This document shows, piece by piece, positions 47,731 through 56,838 of a stretch of DNA of 64,000 bases. Numbering within the stretch: position 1 is the first letter of the stretch; each line of letters opens with the position of its first letter. The notes beneath the pieces are model-generated. The model saw only the letters and a program-made list of their open reading frames with translations, was not told where the DNA came from and did not search any database. The DNA comes from a gamma proteobacterium symbiont of Ctena orbiculata (GTDB lineage Bacteria; Pseudomonadota; Gammaproteobacteria; Chromatiales; Chromatiaceae): positions 25,842 through 89,841 of the forward strand of contig QBVD01000063.1 of NCBI GenBank assembly GCA_003058525.1, in the 5' to 3' direction. The translations under genes were made by a program, and so were the position numbers.

Positions 47731-48636
47731 TTACCTGCCGAGCAGTAGAAACTCCATCAATGCCTTTTGAGAGTGGAGACGATTTTCCGCTTCGTCCCAT
47801 ACCACGCTCTCTTCTCTGTCAATGACGGATGCGCTTACCTCTTCACCGCGGTGGGCAGGCAGACAGTGAAAGAAAAGCGCGTCATCGGTGGCCCGTGCCA
47901 TCAGCTCGTCGTTCACCTGGTAACGGGCGAACGCCTTCTCCCGCTGCACCTGTTCCTCCTCCTGTCCCATACTGGCCCAGACATCAGTGACGATCAGGTC
48001 GGCATCTTCTGCCGCAAGCAGGGGATCTCTCACAATGGAAACCTGTTCCTTCGCAGCCTGCAAGACCGTTGGATTGGGATCGTAACCCTCCGGACATGCG
48101 ATGTTCAAGTGGAAGTCGAACCGTCTCGCTGCGTTGATATATGAGTGGCACATGTTATTCCCGTCGCCGATCCAGGCCACACGTTTGTCGCGGATATCAC
48201 CCCGATGCTCGAAATATGTCTGCATATCCGCCAGCAGTTGGCAGGGATGGAGCAGATCGGTGAGTGCATTGATGACAGGCACCTTGGAGTGGGTGGCGAA
48301 TCGCTCCAGGACAGATTGATCGTAGGTGCGGATCATGATGATATCGAGCATACGCGACAATACGCGCGCACTGTCTTCAATCGGTTCGCCACGCCCCAGT
48401 TGAGTATCCCTCGGTGAGAGAAAGAGGGCGTGTCCACCCAGCTGCGACATCCCCACCTCAAAGGAGACGCGGGTACGGGTGGATGATTTCTCGAAAATCA
48501 TGCCGAGATTTTTGCCCTTCAGCGGCGTATGGGTATCGCCTCGATGCTGTATGCGCTTGAGTTCACTGGCTCTGCGGATCAGCGCATGCAGTTCATCGCT
48601 GCTGAGATCGAGAAGTGATAGAAAATGCCTTGTCAT
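47731..48636 (-). CDS. argF: Ornithine carbamoyltransferase
   Basis: Arginine biosynthesis: makes citrulline from ornithine and carbamoyl phosphate. Family sites are S-S-T-R-T-R-V-S-F (carbamoyl-phosphate binding), H-P-C-Q-L-L-A-D at about 130, D-V-W-A-S-M-G-Q-E, and [10 protein letters not shown] at about 270. The 301-aa length is normal. It follows argD by about 20 bases on the same strand, so argDF form an operon. Confidence 0.97.
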   Translation of the reverse strand: MTRHFLSLLDLSSDELHALIRRASELKRIQHRGDTHTPLKGKNLGMIFEKSSTRTRVSFEVGMSQLGGHALFLSPRDTQLGRGEPIEDSARVLSRMLDIIMIRTYDQSVLERFATHSKVPVINALTDLLHPCQLLADMQTYFEHRGDIRDKRVAWIGDGNNMCHSYINAARRFDFHLNIACPEGYDPNPTVLQAAKEQVSIVRDPLLAAEDADLIVTDVWASMGQEEEQVQREKAFARYQVNDELMARATDDALFFHCLPAHRGEEVSASVIDREESVVWDEAENRLHSQKALMEFLLLGR

Positions 48637-48658
48637 AGTTACTGTCTCAAACCGACAA

Positions 48659-49828
48659 TCAAAGATATCCCAGGATCAATGCACTGACCTTGTCGATGAT
48701 CTCTTCGCATTCGGCGTCACTGATGATCAGTGGAGGTAACAGTCGTACAACCTTATCGGCAGTGACATTGATCAGTATGCCCTGATCAAGGGCGCGGGTT
48801 ACCAGCTCAAAGCATGGCCGGTCAAGTTCGATACCGATCATGAGGCCGGATACGCGAATCGAGACCACTCCCTGTTGTTCGCCAAGCTTGGATTGAAAGC
48901 CGTTTCGCATGCGTTCACCCAGCTGTGCGGCCCTTGCTGCCAACTGGTGGGACTCAATTTGCTCCAGTACCGTCAGAGCAACTCGGCAGGCGAGTGGATT
49001 GCCGCCGAAGGTGGAGCCGTGATTCCCGGGTGAGAACATCTCGGCCGCGGCACCCCTCGCCAGGCAGGCGCCGATAGGAACGCCGTTGCCCAATCCTTTC
49101 GCCAGGGTCATGACATCCGGCAGGATGTCGTTATGCTGGTGACTGAACATGCGGCCGGTACGCCCGATCCCGGTCTGGATTTCATCCAGCATCATCAACC
49201 AGTCGTTTTCATCGCAGATCTCGCGTATCCGATTGAGGTAATCCCCGTCGGGGATGTTGATCCCGCCTTCACCCTGGATGGGTTCAACAAGCACCGCTAC
49301 CACGTTGTTGCTGTTATTGGCGATTTCGGTGATCGCTTCGATATCATCGTATGGAACACGCACAAAACCCTGAACCAGGGGTTCGAATCCGGCCTGAACC
49401 TTGCGGTTGCCGGTGGCGGTCAGCGTGGCAAGGGTGCGACCATGGAAACTCTGGTCCATGACTATGATAGCGGGATTCCTGACCCCTTTTTTGTTGCCAT
49501 GGAGACGGGCGATCTTTATCGCCGCTTCGTTGGCTTCGGCACCGGAGTTGGCGAAAAATACCCGGTCCATCGAGGCCATTTCGCAAAGTTTGGCCCCCAG
49601 CTTTTCCTGGTAGGCAATGCCATAGATATTGGATGTGTGGAGCAGGGTTCCGGCCTGGTCACACAAGGCATCTCGAATCTCAGGGTGTGCATGTCCCAGC
49701 CCGCAGACGGCAATACCGGCAATGGCGTCTAGATAGGAACGGCCCTGATCATCCCACAGCCGGGCGCCCTCACCCCGTAGGAAGGTTATAGGTAACCGAT
49801 TGTAAGTCGTCATCAGAGAGTCGACCAT
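48659..49828 (-). CDS. argD: Acetylornithine aminotransferase
   Basis: PLP-dependent class III aminotransferase of arginine biosynthesis, which also serves in lysine biosynthesis. It has the family start [39 protein letters not shown], the Asp of D-E-I-Q-T-G, and the Schiff-base Lys in [10 protein letters not shown] use the ATG at 49828; another at 49813 (M-T-T-Y-N-R) is equally possible. It is followed by argF. Confidence 0.94.
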   Translation of the reverse strand: MVDSLMTTYNRLPITFLRGEGARLWDDQGRSYLDAIAGIAVCGLGHAHPEIRDALCDQAGTLLHTSNIYGIAYQEKLGAKLCEMASMDRVFFANSGAEANEAAIKIARLHGNKKGVRNPAIIVMDQSFHGRTLATLTATGNRKVQAGFEPLVQGFVRVPYDDIEAITEIANNSNNVVAVLVEPIQGEGGINIPDGDYLNRIREICDENDWLMMLDEIQTGIGRTGRMFSHQHNDILPDVMTLAKGLGNGVPIGACLARGAAAEMFSPGNHGSTFGGNPLACRVALTVLEQIESHQLAARAAQLGERMRNGFQSKLGEQQGVVSIRVSGLMIGIELDRPCFELVTRALDQGILINVTADKVVRLLPPLIISDAECEEIIDKVSALILGYL

Positions 49829-49844
49829 GTGCATACCCATAAAA

Positions 49845-49940
49845 CAAAAAAGGCATCCGTTTAGGACGCCAGTCAATGCGTTAGTCCCGCCAAATCGACA
49901 GGGAATCGAATAGTTTACCTAGCCAGATGCAGTTTTTCAA
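49845..49940 (-). promoter_or_regulatory. argD promoter and leader with a terminator-like hairpin
   Basis: On the minus strand TTGAAA and TAAACT are separated by 17 bases (49912-49940), a sigma-70-type promoter. The leader then has a hairpin, GGCGTCC-N5-GGATGCC (one G-T pair), at 49852-49870, followed by a T-tract TTTTTTGTTTT. The hairpin ends about 20 bases before argD. This could be a transcription attenuator or a short stand-alone RNA. Confidence 0.55.
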
Positions 49941-50099
49941 ACTTCTGTGCTGGCAGGGTCTGTGGATACCGATCTTGATTTCATAACCATGCAATGAGAT
50001 GAATGACGGCCTTCGACTATACGGCAGTTGGAGATTGGATGGCGGTTAGGCACAATGGACGATCCTTCTTGAATCAACCCCTTGTAGAGGTGGAGAGTT

Positions 50100-50558
50100 A
50101 TGTCGATTGCTATGACCCTGCATATCATTGGTGTCATTATTTGGGTTGGAGGGATGTTTTTTGCGCATATGGTTCTGCGTCCCGCGCTCAATGATTCTCT
50201 GGAGGCCCCACAACGTTTATCGCTTCTTTTGCGAGTATTTGATGGTTTCTTTCCCTGGGTTTGGGCGGCTGTCATTGCCATTGTGGCCAGCGGATTCTGG
50301 ATGTTGTTCATGTTCTATGAAGATAACATCGGATTGTGGTTGGGATTTATGACGGTAGTGGGTATCTTGATGTCCGCTATTTTCGTTTTTATCTATGCCA
50401 TTCCCTACAAACAGATTAGGGTGGCGCAAAAAGAGGATGACAAGCCGAAGTTAGTGGAGGCCGTCAGCCTGATACGACAACTGATACTGATTAATCTCAC
50501 CTTTGGAATGCTGGTCACTGTAGTTGCTGTCGTGGGTAAGTATGGCCTGCATCAATAA
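50100..50558 (+). CDS. CopD-family-like integral membrane protein
   Basis: A 152-aa protein with four membrane helices (about 1-22, 48-68, 78-100, 125-147). The first carries T-L-H-I-I-G-V-I-I-W-V-G-G-M-F-F-A-H, the His-rich motif of CopD/HemJ-like proteins that can bind haem or copper. It is a single gene; its role is not clear. Confidence 0.85.
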   Translation: MSIAMTLHIIGVIIWVGGMFFAHMVLRPALNDSLEAPQRLSLLLRVFDGFFPWVWAAVIAIVASGFWMLFMFYEDNIGLWLGFMTVVGILMSAIFVFIYAIPYKQIRVAQKEDDKPKLVEAVSLIRQLILINLTFGMLVTVVAVVGKYGLHQ

Positions 50559-50639
50559 TCCGCGAGGGATGTTTCTCAAATCACTGGTCGTGTCTGAGAA
50601 TGATGCCTGAAAACACAGAGTACAGATATTTATGGTGAC

Positions 50640-52334
50640 ATGATTATGGCTATGTCGATTTACTTGTTCTGCCGGCGCCTGATTGGAATTAGTATCGTTG
50701 CGCTCTTTCTGATCATGCCTTGTCCGGTTCTTGCGGAGGAGGATGCCGGAGGGGCCACAGACAAAGAGAGAAATACCCTCTCTACACTGCTCAATCTGGT
50801 AACCATCAGAGAGAATATAGAAGGGGATATTGCATCATTAAGCAGATCCGTCGCCGCTGCGGAGTCGGAGACGCAAAAGGCTTCATTGAAACAACAGCTG
50901 CTGAAACTAGATGCCGAGCTATCACGCACTGTTGAGAGTTTTGAGAATATCTCCGCGGGGATCGATCTGACAAGCCTGCGTAGCGAGGATGAGACTCAGT
51001 TCGATCTCAAGCGGGAGTTGTTCTCTTTGCTCAAGCCTGCCATCGACGAGATGAAGGATATGACATCGAAGGTGCGTCAGAAATCGGAGTTGAAGGAGAA
51101 GATCGCCTATTACGGTGAAAGGCTGAAGATACTCGATGACGCCCTTAAAAATATTGAAGCTTTGCGTATGGAAAGTGATTCGGACAAGTTGAAGGAGTCC
51201 CTCGATACGCTTGCTGAAAAATGGCTCAAGAGTCACGCATTCATGAGCAGCGAATATCAAGCGGCAGAATTACAGCTTGATGAAATACTCGCTTCCGAGG
51301 TCTCGATCACCGATGCATCACAGGACTATTTGAAACAGTTCTTTCAGCGCCGCGGGCTCTATCTGATTGAGGCGATATTGGTGGTTGTGATCGTTATTTT
51401 CCTCTCCAGGATGAGTGACAAGGCGATGAGACGCCTGATGCCTGGCTTCAAAAAGAGACACCGCAGTTTTCGTGTCAGGCTCTTGGAGCTTGTGCATCGG
51501 ATAGTGACCACCCTGCTGATCATTATTGGACCCATGGTGGTTTTCTATGTTGTCGAAGATTGGGTGTTGTTCAGTTTGGGTATTCTGCTGCTGTTGGGAA
51601 TGGCATGGGGGCTTCGCCAGGCCTTGCCCAGATACTGGCACCAGATACAGTTGTTTCTGAATATCGGCTCAGTGCGTGAGGGGGAGCGCATTTTTTTGGA
51701 TGGATTGCCCTGGCGGGTTGAGCAGATCAATGTCTTTACCATCCTGGAGAATCCGGATGCAGGACTTGGCCTGCGTGTACCAATCGATGAACTGGTTGAT
51801 CATAAATCGAGACCCAGTAATCCGGATGAGCCATGGTTTCCTTGCCAAAAGGGCGACTGGGTGATTCTCAGTGATGGAGTCAGGGGTCGAGTGACCGGAA
51901 TTTCCCCGGAACTGGTGCAGTTGGTGGAACGGGGCGGCGCACAATTGACCTACCAAACCAGTGATTTCCTTGCCGCATCACCACGCAACCTGGCAACAAA
52001 CTTCCGTATTAAAGAGGTGATTGGCGTCAGTTATGCACTCCAGGAGAAGAGTACGGATACTATCCCGGAAATCCTGCGGAACACGATTCAGCTGCGACTG
52101 GAGCAGGAGGGTTATACTGAACATCTGCTCAATTTGCGTGTTGAATTTTCTCAGGCCAACAGCTCTTCACTCGATATCACCGTGATTGCGGATTTCAGCG
52201 GTGAACTCGGGGAACTCTATAATCGCCTGCGCCGTGCTATTCAACGTTGGTGCATGGTTGCCTGTACTGAAAACGGATGGGAGATACCGTTTCCTCAAAT
52301 GACCCTGAGTGGCAGTCTAGGCAAACTCCCTTGA
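50640..52334 (+). CDS. MscS-like mechanosensitive ion channel family protein
   Basis: A 564-aa protein. It has a signal peptide (residues about 5-33, cut after V-L-A), a coiled-coil periplasmic domain (about 45-220), membrane helices (about 235-260, 285-310, 315-330), and an MscS-type beta domain. The usual pore helix with a run of Gly/Ala is weak: the region L-G-M-A-W-G-L-R-Q-A-L is short of it. Such large MscS-like proteins may release solutes at hypo-osmotic shock or signal. Confidence in family is good; in channel function, moderate. Confidence 0.8.
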   Translation: MIMAMSIYLFCRRLIGISIVALFLIMPCPVLAEEDAGGATDKERNTLSTLLNLVTIRENIEGDIASLSRSVAAAESETQKASLKQQLLKLDAELSRTVESFENISAGIDLTSLRSEDETQFDLKRELFSLLKPAIDEMKDMTSKVRQKSELKEKIAYYGERLKILDDALKNIEALRMESDSDKLKESLDTLAEKWLKSHAFMSSEYQAAELQLDEILASEVSITDASQDYLKQFFQRRGLYLIEAILVVVIVIFLSRMSDKAMRRLMPGFKKRHRSFRVRLLELVHRIVTTLLIIIGPMVVFYVVEDWVLFSLGILLLLGMAWGLRQALPRYWHQIQLFLNIGSVREGERIFLDGLPWRVEQINVFTILENPDAGLGLRVPIDELVDHKSRPSNPDEPWFPCQKGDWVILSDGVRGRVTGISPELVQLVERGGAQLTYQTSDFLAASPRNLATNFRIKEVIGVSYALQEKSTDTIPEILRNTIQLRLEQEGYTEHLLNLRVEFSQANSSSLDITVIADFSGELGELYNRLRRAIQRWCMVACTENGWEIPFPQMTLSGSLGKLP

Positions 52335-52425
52335 AAATGGCCTATGCTTACCGGTGCGGGGACGCGTAAGAACGCCTCCCAGGTGTTACCACCTGCTTCA
52401 CTCTAATAAAAGAATAGGGGGTAGT

Positions 52426-52623
52426 ATGAAACTGGAATACGAAGTCATCGAAGATCAATACGACGATACCACGCACATCAGAAGCATGACGGAACAGGCC
52501 CGTATACCGGGAGGTGGGTGGTTGATACGTACCACGCTCTATACACCCCACCAAATCGGTGTAGATGTACTGAGACTACCTGCCGTTAAAAAGAAAGGCG
52601 CCCTGTATAAACCCGTCGGCTGA
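52426..52623 (+). CDS. Small conserved-looking protein, 65 aa
   Basis: A soluble beta-rich peptide with R-I-P-G-G-G-W-L-I-R-T-T. The start has AGGGGG four bases upstream. It is followed by a convergent moaA. A function cannot be given. Confidence 0.6.
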   Translation: MKLEYEVIEDQYDDTTHIRSMTEQARIPGGGWLIRTTLYTPHQIGVDVLRLPAVKKKGALYKPVG

Positions 52624-52630
52624 TGCTTAT

Positions 52631-53605
52631 TCAGCCGCCAAGGGCCGACATCGGGCGAATGATCGCGGTCGGCGTTTCGCCGAAATGGTGTCGTTCCGGT
52701 TTGCGTGCAATGGCGGAGTGAATCGCCGCCTGTATGTCTGCATCCGTTGCACCCTCGCGCATCAGGGGGCGCAGTGCCAGCTTATCTTCCTGTCCAAGGC
52801 AGAGATGGAGATCGCCGCTCACGGAGACTCGTACACGATTGCAGGTTGCACAGAAGTGTTGTGACTGCGGGGTGATGAACCCGATTACGAGATCGGAGTC
52901 ATCGATCTGGAAATAGCGAGCCGGACCGCTTCCACGCATCGCCGCGGGTTGTAATTTATAGCGTTTATTAAGCCGTGCCTCGATCTCGGAGAGCGGCATG
53001 TAATGCTCAGAGGCGGACAGTCCGCCCTGACCGACCGGCATGGTTTCGATAAAGCGCAGGGTGAGGCTCCGTTCCATGCAGTACTCGATCATGCTCTCGA
53101 CTTCATCGTCGTTGATGCCCCGCATGATGACCATGTTCAGTTTTATCGGTGTCAGACCAACCGCCTGTGCACTGGCTATACCTTCCAAAACCGGTTGCAA
53201 CCGGCTGCCGGTGATCGTTTTAAATTTTTTCTCGTTGAGTGAATCGAGACTGATATTGAGTCGTGTCACGCCCGCATCGCTCAATGGTCCGGCAAATTGG
53301 CTGAGGCGGGAGGCATTGGTGCTGAGGGACAACTCCTCGATACCTTGAAGGGCGGCGATACGGCGGGCAATGTCCTCCAGCTCCTTGCGGACGAGAGGCT
53401 CACCTCCGGTGAGTCTGACATGTTTGACGCCAAGCGCGGCAAATTGAGCGATGAGCCGTTCCACTTCATCGGTAGTGAGCCAATCATCGGGTGTCTCGAA
53501 CGTTCTATGGCTCCTGGGAAGGCAATAAAAACAGCGAAAATCACAGCGATCTGTGACGGATAGGCGCAGGTACTCGATCCGTCTGCCGAACGTGTCACTT
53601 AGCAT
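52631..53605 (-). CDS. moaA: GTP 3',8-cyclase, molybdenum cofactor biosynthesis
   Basis: Radical-SAM enzyme of 324 aa that starts molybdopterin biosynthesis. The SAM cluster motif is C-D-F-R-C-F-Y-C-L-P; the second cluster is C-A-T-C-N-R-V-R with a later Cys in L-H-L-C-L-G. The chain ends in Gly-Gly, which is required in the family. Two molybdoenzymes in this window need its product. It lies just downstream of nap on the same strand. Confidence 0.96.
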   Translation of the reverse strand: MLSDTFGRRIEYLRLSVTDRCDFRCFYCLPRSHRTFETPDDWLTTDEVERLIAQFAALGVKHVRLTGGEPLVRKELEDIARRIAALQGIEELSLSTNASRLSQFAGPLSDAGVTRLNISLDSLNEKKFKTITGSRLQPVLEGIASAQAVGLTPIKLNMVIMRGINDDEVESMIEYCMERSLTLRFIETMPVGQGGLSASEHYMPLSEIEARLNKRYKLQPAAMRGSGPARYFQIDDSDLVIGFITPQSQHFCATCNRVRVSVSGDLHLCLGQEDKLALRPLMREGATDADIQAAIHSAIARKPERHHFGETPTAIIRPMSALGG

Positions 53606-53859
53606 GGCCGCCTCTCACACAATCATTTTCTGTCATTATAGACCTATCAGTCAAACTAATCATTCAACGGGATTGGGAAAAGGTCAACCGTTTTCCCTCA
53701 GTCGCTGAATATGCCGCTACAGCTTCTCAAAGACTGCATTCATAACCTGGGTGGCTGACGGTGCACCCTGCTAATAAGGGATTTACCGACAGGATTTCTT
53801 AACCGTTTGATTACAAAGTACTTTTAATTGAGTGCTGGAAAAATGCCCGTATGTCCATA

Positions 53860-54432
53860 TCAAAACTCGGCGTTGGGATCGAACCCTTCGGGGAGTGAAT
53901 GGGCAATCCCTTTATGGCAATCGATACAGGTTTTTTGCGGTTCCTTTCCATCCACAGCGTCCCAGTAGTGAGGATCGTGCTGCTCGGAACTGCGTGGTGC
54001 CTGTCTGTCCAGATCCATTGAGACGAACTTGTGGCAGTTACGGCACTCCCGGGAGTCGGTCTTCTTCATCGAGCGCCAAACATTCTGTGCCAGCTCGAGA
54101 CGCTTGGCTTCGTACTTCTCCGGCGTGTCGATGGTTCCCAGCATCTTGTGGTAGAGCTCATTGGTCGCCTGAATCTTGCGCACGACTTTGTGGATCCACT
54201 CCTTGGGGACATGGCAGTCAGGGCAGGTGGCGCGAACACCGGTCCTGTTGGTGAAGTGGATCGTCTCCTGCAGCTCTTGGTAGACCGTCTGTTCCATTTC
54301 ATGGCATGAGATACAGAAGGTTTCGGTATTTGTCATCTCCATTGCGGTATTGAATCCGCCCCAGAGTATGATACCGGCAACGATACCGACGGCTATCAGG
54401 AACAGCCCGCCTTTTTTCTTACTTTCGTTCAT
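53860..54432 (-). CDS. napC: Tetrahaem quinol dehydrogenase of the Nap system
   Basis: NapC/NirT family cytochrome of 190 aa. One membrane helix (about 9-30) is followed by four haem motifs (C-I-S-C-H-E-M, C-P-D-C-H, C-R-N-C-H, C-I-D-C-H). It takes electrons from menaquinol or ubiquinol and passes them to NapB. It is the last gene of napFDAGHBC. Confidence 0.96.
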   Translation of the reverse strand: MNESKKKGGLFLIAVGIVAGIILWGGFNTAMEMTNTETFCISCHEMEQTVYQELQETIHFTNRTGVRATCPDCHVPKEWIHKVVRKIQATNELYHKMLGTIDTPEKYEAKRLELAQNVWRSMKKTDSRECRNCHKFVSMDLDRQAPRSSEQHDPHYWDAVDGKEPQKTCIDCHKGIAHSLPEGFDPNAEF

Positions 54433-54517
54433 ACTTACTTTTCACTAGTTGAATTGTCTACTGCTATTCAGTGAATCGTGGCCGCCTCCATTCGAGGCGA
54501 CCCGATTCGGCTGAATA

Positions 54518-54943
54518 CTATTTGGCACCTTGAAAGCTGTTTTGCACCAGGGGATCCGCGCCCACCTGGGGTGCATGGCACTGGTTACAGAAGTATCGGC
54601 GGCTGGAGATAGTCTTCAGAACCTTGCCCTCACGATCCTCATAGTGGCTATCACCCACCTTGGGCGCCTTCTCTTTCTCGTAGGTGGCTTCGCTGTGACA
54701 TTTCATGCAACCGTTGTTCTTCAGGTTGACTTCGTATTTGTCCACTTCGTGCGGCACCATGGGCGGTTGCAGCTTGAAGCTTCTTTCGATGCCGCCTTTC
54801 ACATTGACGAGCTTCAGGTCGGCCGGTTTTTTCGCCATGGTGTCGAGTGCATCGCCACGCAGCGATTGAACGTCGGCCAACAGGGCAGTCGACAGGAACA
54901 TGGTTGCGATTGCCGCAAGTGTCAGTAGTGCGATTTTTTTCAT
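54518..54943 (-). CDS. napB: Dihaem electron-transfer subunit of periplasmic nitrate reductase
   Basis: A 141-aa periplasmic cytochrome with signal peptide (about 1-23) and two haems, C-M-K-C-H and C-N-Q-C-H, plus the family P-P-M-V-P-H motif. The ATG at 54943 has AAAGG directly upstream; an upstream start at 55087 would bury the signal peptide. It donates electrons to NapA. Confidence 0.96.
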   Translation of the reverse strand: MKKIALLTLAAIATMFLSTALLADVQSLRGDALDTMAKKPADLKLVNVKGGIERSFKLQPPMVPHEVDKYEVNLKNNGCMKCHSEATYEKEKAPKVGDSHYEDREGKVLKTISSRRYFCNQCHAPQVGADPLVQNSFQGAK

Positions 54944-54992
54944 ACCTTTCTCCATCATCACTCTCATAAACAGAATTGGTTTGATGTGCCGG

Positions 54993-55901
54993 TCAGGCCC
55001 GGACACCCCGATTGACTTCAACCTCTCGCTTGTACTCGTCGATTTTTTTGGCGTGACGTCCGCCATAACTGAAAACCTCTGGTGCACAGATATCGATACA
55101 GCGCCCGCAGTTGGTGCAGTCGGAAGAGAGGATTACCGGGGTCAACCCCTTCTTCTCCCCCTTCAGCGCCGGCTTGATCACCTGCGGTTCCGGACAGACC
55201 ACGTAGCACTCCATGCAATCGTTGCAGGCCTGCCGCTGAGCGGCGTTAACCCGCAACAGGCTCTTACTGCCGACCAGGTTGTAGAAGGCGCCCACCGGGC
55301 AGATGTGTCCGCACCAGCCGTCCTTCGCCACAATCAGATCGAACAGAAAGATCCCCAGGACCATGATCCAGGCCGCACCCATGCCGAAGACAATGCCGCG
55401 GAACATCATGGAGACCGGATTGACCAGTTCCCAGATGATGCCTCCGGTCACCACCAGCGGCAGGATCAACGTCAGCGCCAACATCCAGTAGCGGGTGGAA
55501 CGCGAGAGCTGCGAGGTGGTTCTGATCCCCAGCTTGCGCCGCAACCAGGCGGCCAGGTCGGTGACCATGTTGACCGGGCAGACCCAGGAGCAGTAGACCC
55601 GGCCTCCCACCAGGAAGTAGAACACCAGCACGATGACCACGCCGATAATGGCGGCAGTCTCCGGAACCACTCCCGACAGACTGGCTTGCAGCAACACATA
55701 GGGGTCTGTCAGCGGCAGCACGTCCAGGGTCAGGTTTGAGGCCAGGTTGCCCTTCACGATCCAGATGCCGAGCCAGGGACCGGTCAAGAACAGCGCCAGA
55801 ATCCCGAGTTGACTGAGTCGCCTCAGGATCAGAAACTTGTGGGCCTTGAACCAGCCTTTTTCGGCAATGGCATCGTCACCCAATGTCTTCATGTCTAACA
55901 T
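54993..55901 (-). CDS. napH: Ferredoxin-type membrane quinol dehydrogenase NapH
   Basis: A 302-aa membrane protein with four or five helices, two cytoplasmic Cys-x3-Cys-Pro motifs (Y-C-S-W-V-C-P-V-N and G-H-I-C-P-V-G) and two C-terminal 4Fe-4S clusters (C-N-D-C-M-E-C-Y-V-V-C-P and C-T-N-C-G-R-C-I-D-I-C). With NapG it forms an alternative quinol-oxidising route to the Nap reductase. A one-base gap separates it from napG. Confidence 0.95.
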   Translation of the reverse strand: MLDMKTLGDDAIAEKGWFKAHKFLILRRLSQLGILALFLTGPWLGIWIVKGNLASNLTLDVLPLTDPYVLLQASLSGVVPETAAIIGVVIVLVFYFLVGGRVYCSWVCPVNMVTDLAAWLRRKLGIRTTSQLSRSTRYWMLALTLILPLVVTGGIIWELVNPVSMMFRGIVFGMGAAWIMVLGIFLFDLIVAKDGWCGHICPVGAFYNLVGSKSLLRVNAAQRQACNDCMECYVVCPEPQVIKPALKGEKKGLTPVILSSDCTNCGRCIDICAPEVFSYGGRHAKKIDEYKREVEVNRGVRA

Positions 55902-55902
55902 G

Positions 55903-56760
55903 CTACTTGTCCATGAAACCGCTATTGAGTGTATCCAGAGGATTGGAGGAGAAGGGTGTCTCCCCGGTCTCGCCTTCGATGATCAAGCCTTCACCCTGCA
56001 GGTCGTAACGCACCCCTTCGGGCAGGTTGTAACGATGCTCGGTGTCGGGGGTGACCAGTGACTTGCCCGCTTTCTCTTTCTCCTTCCAGCCCAAACGGTA
56101 GTGCTTGCCCAATTCACCCTTCGCAAGGTGCATGGGAAAGACCTTGATGGCCGCCTCTTCCAGAATGCATGCGCGTTCACAGAGTCCGCAGCCGGTACAG
56201 GCTTCGGAATGGACCACGGGAATGAACAGGGCATGCTTACCGGAACGGGTGTTATGCTGCATGTCCAGGGTGATGGCGCGATTGCGGATCGGACAGACGT
56301 TGAAGCAGACTTCACAACGCAGCCCGTGGAACGCAATGCAGTTCTCCTGGTCGATGAGCACAGCCAGGCCCATACGCGAATCTTCGATATCTTTCAGGTC
56401 ATGGTCGAGGGCGTTGGTGGGACAGGCCACCACACAGGGAATGTCCTCGCACATCTCACACGGCCCGGTACGGGCGATGAAATAGGGCGTTCCCGTGGCG
56501 ACTTCATCACCGACCTCACCCAGAAACAGAATGTCGTAGGGACAATCGCGCACACAGAGGCCGCAGCGAATGCAGGCGCCGAGAAAATCCTCCTCCGGCA
56601 AGGCGCCGGGGGGGCGAATGTAGTTGGCCGGCATGGTTGAGGCCCGTTTCGAATAGGCGCCCAGTCCCAGTCCGACCAATCCTACACCACAGGCGGTCTT
56701 GAGCATATTGCCCAGAAACTGCCGGCGGTTGATCTCGTTTTTTCTCTCTGTTTCTGACAT
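55903..56760 (-). CDS. napG: Ferredoxin-type periplasmic protein NapG
   Basis: A 285-aa Fe-S protein with Tat signal (N-R-R-Q-F-L-G-N). Four cluster motifs follow: C-I-R-C-G-L-C-V-R-D-C-P, C-E-M-C-E-D with C-V-V-A-C-P, C-E-V-C-F-N-V-C-P, and C-T-G-C-G-L-C-E-R-A-C. The start at 56760 is the ATG beginning M-S-E-T-E-R. It couples NapH to NapC or NapB. Confidence 0.95.
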   Translation of the reverse strand: MSETERKNEINRRQFLGNMLKTACGVGLVGLGLGAYSKRASTMPANYIRPPGALPEEDFLGACIRCGLCVRDCPYDILFLGEVGDEVATGTPYFIARTGPCEMCEDIPCVVACPTNALDHDLKDIEDSRMGLAVLIDQENCIAFHGLRCEVCFNVCPIRNRAITLDMQHNTRSGKHALFIPVVHSEACTGCGLCERACILEEAAIKVFPMHLAKGELGKHYRLGWKEKEKAGKSLVTPDTEHRYNLPEGVRYDLQGEGLIIEGETGETPFSSNPLDTLNSGFMDK

Positions 56761-56838
56761 GACTGATGTGATACTGCGATTCAGTGCTCCGTTTTCAGTT
56801 AACCGCCGGTCCGGTTGCCCGGACCGGCACCGCACAAG

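Noticed and set aside
49380..49402. GGTTCGAATCC-like tRNA T-loop sequence
   Set aside because: It lies inside argD coding sequence on the opposite strand and no cloverleaf can be drawn around it.
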